Source: Plotosus lineatus
Lineage: Eukaryota > Chordata > Actinopteri > Siluriformes > Plotosidae
Assembly (NCBI GenBank): GCA_024760905.1
Contig: CM045733.1
Coordinates: 20,384,001 to 20,448,000, forward strand
Direction: 5' to 3'
Length of the DNA stretch: 64,000 nt
The translations under genes were made by a program, and so were the position numbers. The notes under the pieces are model-generated. The model had not been told where the DNA came from. It saw only the letters and a list, made by a program, of their open reading frames with translations, and did no database searches. This document shows positions 1 through 8,661 of this stretch, piece by piece (within the stretch, counting starts at the first letter, position 1; every line of letters begins with the position of its first letter).

Positions 1-950
1 AATTTACAACAAGCAATAACTTTATTAACAGTGTTGTATTTTTTATTCTGTAACACAAAATATTCAAAGTGCATCAGTTTGCCTGGAATTGAACAAAAAT
101 TGCAATCATTATTGTCATGTGACTGACTGGTCAGCATCAGGTTGTCGGGAAGCTGAACTATTCATTTCCTTTCTTTGTTGCCTGCTACTGTGTGCACATG
201 TATTTGATATTGCTCTGTGACTTTAGTCTTTTTGCACCATATTTTGAGAGAACAAAAGATCAGTTCTCTGCAGATGCTTTCTTGTACAATAACTGACAAT
301 AAAAGAAACTTGAGATGAGTGTTGGCAATATTTGTCACGTTTTCGCTGAAAAATCTAAGACAGCTTATCAGCGTGATTGAGGTGTTAATGTCTTTCAGTG
401 ACGCCTTAATTTACTTGCTTCATGTTGCCCACTGCCAACATTTTAAGACACAGTAAACACACTGGTTACATCGTCTCCGGCTGTAGTCACAGTGAAGCCA
501 AGCGCTACGTACGCTTCGTTGTGTTTCCTTGCTTTAGCTTTCGGGTGACTTTTGTTTGTTTTATTTTCTCCGTCTCTCTCTGCCTTTCTTTTCATCCCTG
601 GTAAATATTTCTCCATGCTCCCTCATGAGGATTTGTATACTGCACTTCATATCGACTGCTCTGTGCTGCGTGTGCACATGCGGCCATGCAAAAACAAAAA
701 GAAAAGAAAAAGAAAGAAAGAAAAAAAAAACCCTAGAGAGATACTGTAGTGGATTTTCAATTACAGTTTATTCTGCTCCGGGGTCACGCGCACCACAACC
801 CCCACCCCATTACAGTATTTGAGAACTGTTGTATAAAATCAACAGAAAATGCTAACATCAAATGCTGTCTATTCTCATCACATAAACATCAACAACAACA
901 AAAGGTGACAAACTCCACCATTTTATATCCTTAAAGTGCTGCTTACATTA
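1..950. other. AT-rich DNA, no gene seen
   Basis: I see no conserved open frame or recognisable repeat here. The short frames at 422-934 are low-complexity (Phe/Ser-rich and Lys-rich runs) and lack coding character. A GAAA-rich tract lies at about 690-730. Confidence 0.5.
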
Positions 951-1377
951 ATTTATTTGCTCATTCATTTGCCAAACTGCTTCATTATGTAGGGTTGTGG
1001 GGAGGCTGGCGCCTATGTTAGCCAGCATTTGGTGAACGTGGAGTACGTCCGGGGCAGTGGTGGTCTAGGGATATAGGGCGCTGGATCGCTGATCCAAAGG
1101 TTGGGGGTTCAAGTCCCACTCTTGTCCCACTCAAGTCCCCCAGTGGAGCTAACTGGGTTATCAAAGGCCGGCCATGTCTCTCACTGTCTATGGTGTGAGG
1201 CATGTAAAAGAACCATTGCTGACTTTCGACAAGAGTAGGCTGCAAAGCCGTCAGCGTGTTTCCGCCCTGCGATGGCCTGGCGAGCTGTCCAGGGTGTACT
1301 CTGCCCTTGCCCGAAGTTGGCTGGGATAGGCACCAGCCTCCCCGCGACACAAATTAGAATTAAGTGGGTACAGAAAA

Positions 1378-1409
<32 letters not shown>

Positions 1410-1660
1410 TACGTCCTGAACAGCGTGCCAGACCATCTTCAGGATCAACACACCCAGCCAATCACACTCACATGCACACCTAGGGGCAAATTGGAACTTC
1501 CAATTACTTAATGTGCATATCTTTAGACTGGGGGAGAAAACCAGAGTACATGAAGGAAACCCATGCAAGCACTTTGAGGACAAATCCCCCCTCCCCCCCA
1601 AGCTGCAAACCCAGGACCTTCTTGGTATGAGGTGGATGTGCTAACCACAACACCGCCCGA
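951..1660 (-). mobile_element. SINE-V (V-SINE-like), split by a SINE-A
   Basis: Reverse-complement V-SINE-like element. The tail, with the 'gcggggaggctggcgcc' type sequence, starts near 951. The tRNA-related head ends near 1660, where 'gttagcacatccacctcat' and 'aagaaggtcctgggttt' are readable on the minus strand. The central block related to 'cctccggtttcctcccacag' lies around 1520-1560. A younger SINE-A (1051-1404) interrupts it, so the element is in two pieces. The V-SINE superfamily is widespread in fishes; the exact subfamily is not resolved here. Confidence 0.75.
1051..1404 (+). mobile_element. SINE-A, tail type A1, with exact 12 bp target-site duplication
   Basis: tRNA-derived SINE. The head carries an RNA polymerase III box-B-like sequence (GGTTCAAGTCC, 1106-1116). 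The SINE-A body ('cagctaactgggttatcaa') follows, then the A1 tail ('gatggcctggcgagctgtcc') and a (GAT)n 3' end. The 12 bp TGGAGTACGTCC flanks it at 1039-1050 and 1405-1416, which defines the insertion exactly. It sits inside an older, oppositely oriented SINE-V. It has no coding capacity and would depend on a partner LINE. Confidence 0.9.
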
Positions 1661-2263
1661 TGTTTACATTATTAGATAGTAACTATAGATGTTCATCAGT
1701 AGAACTCGTAGTTGTATAATGGTCCTGTTTTCATTTTGCAATCAAAGAGTAGAACTAGACCAGCCGTCAGCCCACATGGCACATGTCTCAATAATCATTC
1801 ATTTTGCCCTTAATTGTTGCGTGTGTTTAATTATTGTGGTCTGTACATCTCTTGCCTTGTGTTCCATAGTTCATGTTTATAGTTCCTGCCTTCACTGGTT
1901 TTATTTGTCATGGCTGTTCTTACACAATAAGTGATCTGTATTTGCAGCCACTTTCATCTCCAGTTTGTGATAGAAAGGTTGACTATAAAATACAATGCAG
2001 CAGACTGTATTAAGAAGCTGAAGGAGACCCTGCAGAGGAACCAGTTGATGTGAAGGCGACACAAGACATGCACCTGGGCAAATACAGGTATGTGTTTAAG
2101 TTGTGTTCATGAAATCTGTTATTCTCCAGATAAGTCTATGTAAATTGGACGTACTTATGTGTGGTCTACAGTACTTCGTTTGAACACTAAGATACGTTTC
2201 TGAAAAAAAAATGTTCGAATGAAAAGGGAAAAGTGCTAAAGCATTTTGTCATCCCATACTTAC
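1661..2263. other. Unique-looking AT-rich DNA
   Basis: No transposon is recognised. The only item of note is a short exon-like block near 1964-2087, listed separately. The 81-codon frame at 1689-1934 is hydrophobic but has no recognisable family. Confidence 0.4.
1964..2087 (+). other. Possible relic exon, weak
   Basis: A pyrimidine-rich stretch ending 'ctttcatctccag' precedes 1964, and 'aatacag|gtatgtg' at 2087/2088 resembles a splice donor. Between them one frame reads FVIERLTIKYNAADCIKKLK and onward to a TGA at 2051-2053. The lysine/leucine-rich peptide is exon-like. However, the stop lies upstream of the donor, so a normal internal coding exon is ruled out in that frame. It may be a terminal exon, a non-coding exon or chance. 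Confidence 0.15.
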
Positions 2264-3257
2264 AGCATCGGATCAAAAGTATTCGCGAAATTGCTTCAAT
2301 GCATGAATTTTAGAAGCAAACACAAAAAGTCAAATAATAATTTAAAACATTTACCGTCGATAAAACTTTATGACATTTTAACCATAGACACGCGTGGTAT
2401 TCTACTTCTGGTATGACATCACAGTTTCATCGTTTGCCAAGTAGGTAAGAGCAGACGAACCGAAACAAACAATGGGTCGCAGATTGATGGAGATTGACAG
2501 TGCCACAAAACAATTGATCGTAGATCTAATACAACAAGGCACAGATGGACTGTTGATCAACACTGGAAAACTGGTATATTCGATGATATATTTCAAGTAG
2601 TCATTGGGAAAATAATTGTATATTTGTGTGGCGATCAGAAAATGAAGCATACCGACCTGAGAGCATGTGTGTTCCGAGCCAGCGGAAGTTGTCTGTTATG
2701 GTGTGGGGTTGTATCACTTGGTATGGTGAGGGAACTTTGTGCCAGGCCGATGGTAACATAAGTGCTATCAAATACAGTGACATCCTGGAAAACAATCTTT
2801 TTACCAGTTTTAGCCCGTCATTTCATGGACAGACCATACAGGTTCCAATGACAACGCCCCTGTCCATCGGGCTCGTATTACAGAGGAGTACAAAATTCAA
2901 AACAATATCCAATGGCATGTTATGGCCGGCCCAGTTTCCCGATCTCAACATCATAGAAAATATTTGGCTGAAAATAAAGCATTCACTGAAGAACACAGCT
3001 GCGAACATAAAAACACAAGATAAACTGTTTCATGAAATTCACACCATCTGGACAAATATCACATTGGATTACGTGAGGAATCTATATTAATTCCTTCCAA
3101 GACCAATGCTGGCCTGTTTTCGAAGTAAAGGACAGCTGACCAAGTATTGAGGAAGGAATTTTAATGTTTTCTGTTATAATTACTCAATTGAAAATGGAAG
3201 TCGGTTACTTGTTTACGTCCGGCATCTTGGAAAATTACGAATACTTTTGATCCGATG
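2264..3257 (+). mobile_element. Tc1-like DNA transposon, internally deleted and inactive
   Basis: Inverted ends match perfectly over 20 bp: CATCGGATCAAAAGTATTCG at 2266-2285 and its reverse complement at 3238-3257. The left end follows a TA, as expected for Tc1/mariner. At about 1 kb it is shorter than the usual ~1.6 kb, and its transposase gene is broken. The 5' end of an RTE LINE fragment abuts the right end directly. Confidence 0.85.
2472..3090 (+). pseudogene. Tc1-like transposase remnant
   Basis: A start-like ATG with GRRLMEIDSATKQLIV lies at 2472. The catalytic half is readable from about 2626: SVMVWGCITWYGEG, then DNAPVHRA in a second frame (second catalytic Asp region), then PAQFPDLNIIENIW with the final acidic residue. 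These are hallmarks of the IS630/Tc1 DDE transposase. At least one frameshift falls near the DNAPVHR segment, and the N-terminal DNA-binding domain is mostly deleted. It cannot encode active enzyme. Confidence 0.85.
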
Positions 3258-3595
3258 TGAGGATGGATAGGATCAGAAATGAGTACATCAGAGGGACAGC
3301 ACATGTAAGACGTTTTGGAGACAAAGTCAGAGAGGCTAAATTGAGATGGTTTGGACATGTGCAGAGGAGGGATAGTGAGTATATTGGTAGTAGGATGCTG
3401 AGGTTGGAACTACCAGGCAGAAGGCCCAGAGGAAGACCAAAGAGAAGATTTATGGATGTGGTGAAGGCGGACGTGAACCTTCACGTTGGAGTAAGAGAAG
3501 AAGATGCAGAGGATAGGGTGAGATGGAGGCAGATCATTTGCTGTGGCAACCCCTGAAGGGAACAGCTGAAAGAAAAAGAAGAAGAAGAAGAAGTT
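3258..3595 (+). mobile_element. RTE-group LINE, 5'-truncated 3' end
   Basis: The fragment encodes the end of an RTE-type reverse transcriptase ORF (RIRNEYIRGTAHV, LRWFGHVQRRDSEYIGSRML, RPRGRPKRRFMDVV, WRQIICCGNP). A short 3' UTR ('ggcaacccctgaagggaacag') and a (GAA)n tail ending near 3593 follow. RTE elements make one protein with endonuclease and RT; only the C-terminal ~95 residues remain. The left boundary coincides with the Tc1-like right end. I see no clear target duplication. Confidence 0.88.
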
Positions 3596-3856
3596 GTACC
3601 TTTACTACCTCATGTGCAATATCTCCATTACTGTTTACATAGTTAATAGTTTATATTTTCTGGCTTGGTTGCAAGCTTTCCATCTAAACATGCAGAATTT
3701 TTATACAAGAAACCCAAGAACCACAACTGTTTTTATCAGTACTTTTTTCTTTTTACCTTTTTACCTTTTACTTTGTAAACATTTAAACATTGTCATTAAA
3801 CTTCTTATAGCTAACCTGTCCCAGTACTCCAAACATGATTGGTCGAACCGGAACTC
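3596..3856. other. AT-rich spacer
   Basis: No recognisable repeat or gene. The 91-codon frame is hydrophobic, low-complexity sequence. Confidence 0.4.
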
Positions 3857-4031
3857 AGCAGCATGGTGACATAGTGGTTAGAGCATCTGCCTCACAGCAG
3901 GTAGGTCCTGGGTTTAAGTCTTGGTCTCAACATGGGTTTTATGTGTGGAGTTTGCATGTGTTCCCTGTGTTTGTATGCTTTCCGTCTGGATACTACGGTT
4001 TCCTCCCACAGTCCAAACACATGCCCATTAA

Positions 4032-4178
4032 GGTAAGGTCCTTTGGGCTTTTTACACCCGAGCCATAGTGGCTCATCAGGCTGGTGCTTATTCCTGGTTT
4101 TCATAGCGTGAAGCGACTAGGAGTTCAACTCCTCCTGGATGGGACGCTAGTCCATCGCAGGATACTTTACCAGTACAG

Positions 4179-4234
<56 letters not shown>

Positions 4235-4372
4235 TGGTACCCATTTAAACTGCTGGGTGAACAGAGGCACATTTGTGGTTGAGACCTTGCCCAGGGGTCA
4301 TAGCACAGTGAGGGTCTAACTGGAATTTTGAGCACACAACCTCCCAATCAAGAGCACAGCACCCTAACCACT
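4032..4372 (-). mobile_element. SINE-B with 13 bp target-site duplication
   Basis: Reverse-oriented tRNA-headed SINE. On the minus strand it begins near the 3' side and ends in 'ggtgtaaaaagcccaaagga'. ACATGCCCATTAA is duplicated at 4019-4031 and 4373-4385. Related copies lie at 17881-18196 (-) and 55242-55539 (+). The body contains a (TA)n expansion where the 55.3 kb copy has only a short AT-rich sequence. Confidence 0.85.
4185..4232. repeat. (AT)n microsatellite inside SINE-B
   Basis: About 24 uninterrupted AT units. The expansion sits at the point in SINE-B where the copy at 55242 reads 'accagtaaaaatatactgg', so it arose within the SINE. Confidence 0.95.
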
Positions 4373-4560
4373 ACATGCCCATTAAACTGTTCCAAATTTC
4401 CCCTAAATGTGAGTGTGAATGGTTATGTGTGTCTTGCTCTGCAATGGTCTGACAAGTTGCTCAGGATGTACACTGTCTTCGCCAGTGTCAACCGAATAGG
4501 CACCAAGCTCCCCATGAGCCTAGTTGGTGACTAGTTAAGCGGTTCAGTGAATGGGTGCAT

Positions 4561-5808
4561 GAGTGAGTGGATTTCAACCACAAGCAAAGAGCGTATGTGC
4601 TGGGGGAACATAAGAAGTACAGATTGAATGGAGAAAGAGACAATGTCACTCCCACACTATCTGTACACATGGGCTATTGCAGTTGTTTCTCTTATCTGCA
4701 GTAGCAAGCCCTGAAGGACCTCGTTTGTGTTGGGTCTTGCTTCAAGATAAACCTAAAAATAGACTCTACGTGTCCCTTGCTTTAGCTTCGCACGGGGGAA
4801 AAGGGAAAGCCTAAGTACTAAAGATACATAAATGTCAAGCTGCAGCCATCATCGAGGCCATCATAGAGGCTTTGCTGCTTCAGCAACGTTGAGGCCCATG
4901 GCTTGGAAAAGAAAATGTTCTGCATTTACTCAAACCCTCTGGAGATTAAATTGACTCTCCAATTGATTTGGTGTCTCAAAGATCAGACCAATAGTTATTC
5001 TTACCCTGATGTGGATTTCTGCGTACCCGCTGTGGCACTTTAACATACACACGCACACACCATGGTCCCTGGTTACATTAGTGATCACTTACCTGTTTTT
5101 TGATCACCACAAGCTGAGCTCTGTTAAGCTGTTTGAAAGGAAAAGGCTGGCGCACAGGTATAATCCATACTACTGTGTCTCAGTGAATTAGATGATGTCG
5201 AGAAGCCCGAGAAGTTAGCAAAGGGGTCTTAGTGGTACTTCACAGGGCTCTGATCCATCTGTTTAATGCACAGCACACTGAACATTAAAGCTTGGAGCAG
5301 TACACTGACAGCTCTTTTTCCACAAGTCTCCTGTGACCTCCTGCTGCTGAACATGCTCTTACCTGGTAATGATTCTTTGATACTTTTAAAGGGACTGGGC
5401 TGAGCTTCTGACTTTCCTTTGGTGTTTTATTGAAATCGGTTTATTAATGGCCTTCGTAACAGTATAGTCGCACTATACTACTAATGATGAGAATAAGAAT
5501 TGTCAACATCATATGATGAGAACTTTATTATGACAGAGAGATTATTGATGTACCATCATGTTTATAGCATTAGCTTAGAGTTGTTGGTGTTTATTAATGC
5601 AGTGAGTCGGTGTAATTAAAGATTTGAGTCCCTTACAGCTGATGCAGTTCCAGTGGGTTAGTCTTATTGATTAATTTGATGACCCCCAAATGAAAATGTT
5701 GTTTTAGTCTGATGGTGGATGAGGTTCTGTACTACATGCCTAGTAGATGTATGATCACTTATCAAATCCATGCACTGTGAAAATAACACTGCCAACAAAA
5801 TATCATAC
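4561..5808. other. No gene or repeat recognised
   Basis: Mixed-composition single-copy-looking DNA. The frames (up to ~60 codons) have no coding signature. It may be host intergenic or intronic sequence. Confidence 0.45.
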
Positions 5809-5818
5809 GCTGCTTATT

Positions 5819-6114
5819 CATTCATTTTCTAGCACCCATCTCACAGAGCGCCGACTTTGGGCAAAGGCAGAGTACACCTTGGACCAGGACATCGCAGGGC
5901 AGAAACACGCTGATGGCTATGCAGCCTACTCATTACAAACAACAGCAATTATTCTTTTACATGCCTCTCACCCATAGACAGTGAGAGACACGGCCGGCCT
6001 TTGATAGCACGGTTAGCTGCACTGGGAGGGACAGCAGTGACACTGGGGCTTGAAGCGCCAACCTCAGGATCGGTAATCCAGCACCTTACTACCAGGTCAC
6101 CACTGTCTTTATAT
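5819..6114 (-). mobile_element. SINE-A, tail A1
   Basis: Reverse copy. The tail ('attcattcattttct') is at the left. The body ('tgacagtgagag' region and 'cggttagctgcactggg') follows, and the head ('aaccttactaccaggtca') is at the right. GCTGCTTATT is repeated at 5809-5818 and 6115-6124 as the probable target duplication. Confidence 0.85.
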
Positions 6115-6244
6115 GCTGCTTATTATTCTGCATATTTCACCCATATGATTGACTGCCATGCATCACTGAATGCCCAGGAAAAGCTTTGTCTAGATTAATT
6201 TTGGCTCTGGTTGCATATATGATAGATACCTCTATAAGATGAGT

Positions 6245-6579
6245 GTTGGATAAGGCAGTGGTGGTCCTAAAGTTGATCCTAAAGTTGGGGGTTTGAGTCC
6301 CAATCTCCACAAGGTTGTCACTGCCCTCCCCCCCATCCAGTGCAGCTAACTGGGTTATCAAAGGCCAGCCATGTCTTTCACTGTCTATGGTGTGAAGAAC
6401 CATTTCTGACTTTCGTCAAGAGTAGCTGCAAAGCCGTTAGCATGTTTCTGCCCCTTGCTAAGGGATGTGTCACGAAGGGCATTCGATGTAAAAACCTATG
6501 CCAAATCAAATGTGTGAATCATAGATTTGCTGTGGCGACCCCTGAGAAAGGGAATTGCCAAAAGGAAAAGAAGAAGAAG
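6245..6579 (+). mobile_element. SINE-A, tail type A2 (RTE-derived)
   Basis: The SINE-A head and body run to 'gtttctgcccc'. The sequence then switches to RTE-related DNA: 'agggcattcgatgtaaaaac' (like the RTE 5' UTR piece at 10.6 kb) and 'gctgtggcgacccctga' (RTE 3' end), with a (GAA)n tail. A 17 bp duplication with one mismatch (ACCTCTATAAGATGAGT / ACCTCCATAAGATGAGT) flanks it at 6228-6244 and 6580-6596. The shared 3' end suggests mobilisation by the RTE LINE. Confidence 0.9.
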
Positions 6580-6596
6580 ACCTCCATAAGATGAGT

Positions 6597-6991
6597 AACC
6601 AAGGGAGAGCAATGGTTGTTTTGGAGAGTCTACATTAGTGTAATATTAAATAGACAAATCACTCCGCAGTGATATTAGCATTCCGATTACATGATATAAC
6701 TAGACCATCATTACTCTTAAACTTTTCACTCCCCTGCCTCATTATTTTGTCATGTAGACTACATTTAAAAATGGTTAAAGCAAAAATAAGACACAAAAAA
6801 TTGGGAGAGAACGTGTTCACTTATTAGTGGTAACTAGGCCTGGCTTCGAGTTCATGACTATAATAATAAGTGATCTGTGATTAAAACTAATATAATAGTC
6901 ATATATTATATAAATGCATAGTGAAAAGATAGACAAATAAAAAGTGGATGCAGTTTCTTGGCAACTCTGGCTGCTTTAGTCAATTAACTTA
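6597..6991. other. AT-rich DNA, nothing recognised
   Basis: No open frame or repeat could be supported. Confidence 0.45.
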
Positions 6992-6993
6992 TA

Positions 6994-7952
6994 CAGTCTG
7001 CCCTCTACTTACAAAATTAATCCGTTCCAGTGCCTTTTTCGGAACCTGGAGTTTTTGTAAGTAGAGATGCATTTTACATGTAAAACACGTGATTTGTTTC
7101 AAGGCTCCCAAGACTACCCCATAAACCCTTTACAAATTATGAAAGTACACCAATTTTGTATGAAATATGAATGAAATATGTGTTAAAAGTAAAAGAAAAT
7201 TATTTACCTTTTTTTAAAAAAATCTCTCGAACCACCCATGCGACGCTTTAAAGTCCGGGGGTTGCTGGTCTGAAGAACCCTCACCCCCACCCGCCTTCAC
7301 GAGGTTCTTAAATGTGGCAGTTGCTTTTTTCGAAATAATCGCCTCCGCCACTGTATATCCACTTTTAATACTTCCTTCTGCTTCAATATCGTTCCGAAAT
7401 AATCGTCTCTGTCACTGTATCTCCGCTTTTAAGGTCTCCTTCTGCTTCAATATTGTCCCGACTGTAGAGGGGTTTTAGCCATACTCCTTTGCGATTTCGC
7501 TCAACCGCATCCCACTATCGTATTTTTTTCCTGCTTCACTTCGATTGATAACGGAGCCCGCTTCTTCTTTTCGGTGTCACCGGGAATCACTTTCTTGGGG
7601 TCCATGATGGATAACGAAATATAACGCTGCAATGATCAATCTAAAAAAAAACCTCACCAGCCAACAGTCCTGTTCAACTCTCCTTCATGCGTGTGACAAA
7701 CAGGAAGTATATGTACAGGAAGTATGGGTACAGTTCAGCTCCCTCCTGGCCAATGGGAGGCCAGCGGGGTGGGATGTTGGGAGACATCCGATGAGAGAGC
7801 AACTCGCACATTGTTTGAATTTTTGAATGGTGTGTTTGGCGCTTTTCGTAAGAAGAGGTTGTTTCGTATCGAGAGTGTGAAAATTTAGGAAAATGTTTTT
7901 CGTAACCTGGAGTTTTCGTATTCAGTGGTTTTTGTAAGTAGAGGACTGACTG
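6994..7952 (-). mobile_element. Tigger-1 (pogo/Tigger-like) non-autonomous element
   Basis: Bounded by TA at 6992-6993 and 7953-7954. Inverted ends are CAGTCTGCCCTCTACTTAC and its near-complement 'gtaagtagaggactgactg'. The element is 959 bp. Related copies lie at 42741-43704 and 62862-63940. The minus strand carries the start of a Tigger-like transposase with a DNA-binding N terminus but no catalytic domain, so this is a deletion derivative dependent on a transposase in trans. Confidence 0.85.
7370..7605 (-). pseudogene. Tigger transposase N-terminal (CENP-B-like HTH) remnant
   Basis: A minus-strand ATG at 7605 opens a frame starting MDPKKVIPGDTEKKK and then an SIEVKQ-type helix, as in the better-preserved copy at 63395-63625. 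A small deletion shifts the frame in 'gaagtgaagcaggaaaaaaat'. The downstream 'MRLSEIAKEYG' segment remains readable in another frame. CENP-B/pogo N-terminal domains bind DNA; the DDE catalytic region is absent. Confidence 0.7.
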
Positions 7953-7968
7953 TATTTTATAATTTAAT

Positions 7969-8090
7969 AATAAAAATGTGCAGTTTAATTAATAATTAGT
8001 AAGTAAGAAAAATTAAATGCAAACTCCATATATGTTCTCTCAATCTACTGCCTCAACTTCCTCTGCTTCTTTACATTTCAGGTGTTAGCT
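7969..8090. repeat. Sequence shared with the 3' flank of another RTE copy
   Basis: From 'ataaaaatgtgca' to 'caatctactgcctcaactt' this flank is nearly identical to 36016-36100. In both places it lies immediately beyond the 3' end of an antisense RTE fragment. That is the arrangement left by a 3' transduction or by copying of a common source locus. Confidence 0.65.
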
Positions 8091-8661
8091 TCAGGGGTCG
8101 CCACAGCGAATTATTTGCCTCCATCTCACCATCTCATCCATCTCTGCATCTTCTAGTCTTACTTCAACTGCCTTCATGTCTTCCTTCACCACATCCATAA
8201 ATCTTCTCTTTGGTCGTCCTCTTGGCCTTCTGACTAGCAGTTCCAACCTCAGCATTCTACTACCAATATATTCAGTATCCCTCCTCTGTACATGTCCAAA
8301 CCATCTCAATCTAGCCTCTCTGACTTTGTCTCCAAAACCTCTAGCATGGTCTGTCCCTCTGATGTACTCATTCCTGATCCTATCCACCCTCGTTACTCCC
8401 AAAGAGAACCTCAACATTTTCATCTCTGCTACCTCCAGCTCTGCCTCCTGTCTTTTCCTCAGGGCCACTACACTGTACTAAACCATACACCATCGCTGGC
8501 CTTAACACCGTCTTGTACACTTTTCCTTTCGTTCTTGCTGATACCTTCCTATTACACATCACACCGGACACTTTTCTCCAACCATTCCAGCCATTCCAGC
8601 CTGCCTACACATGCTTCTTCACCTCTTTTCCACACTCTCCATTGCTCTGGACTGTTGAGCC
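8091..8661 (-). mobile_element. RTE LINE fragment, 3' part
   Basis: Antisense RTE 3' end. The minus-strand frame 8091-8468 reads LRFSLGVTRVDRIRNEYIRG, LRWFGHVQRRDTEYIGSRML and RGRPKRRFMDVV to a final CGDP. The coding remnant extends right to 'cattgctctggactgttgag' at 8661, where the tail of the next RTE copy begins. The usual TTC-rich tail complement is degraded on the left. It lacks endonuclease and RT catalytic motifs. Confidence 0.88.

Larger units (their letters stand above)
3857..4560 (+). mobile_element. SINE-V split by SINE-B
   Basis: The tRNA-related head ('gcatggtgacatagtggttag', 'aggtcctgggttt') starts near 3857. The conserved centre ('gtttcctcccacagtcc') runs to 4031. The element resumes at 4386 and ends with an A1-type tail near 4560. 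A reverse-oriented SINE-B (4032-4372) interrupts it, marked by duplicated target sequence. Confidence 0.8.
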
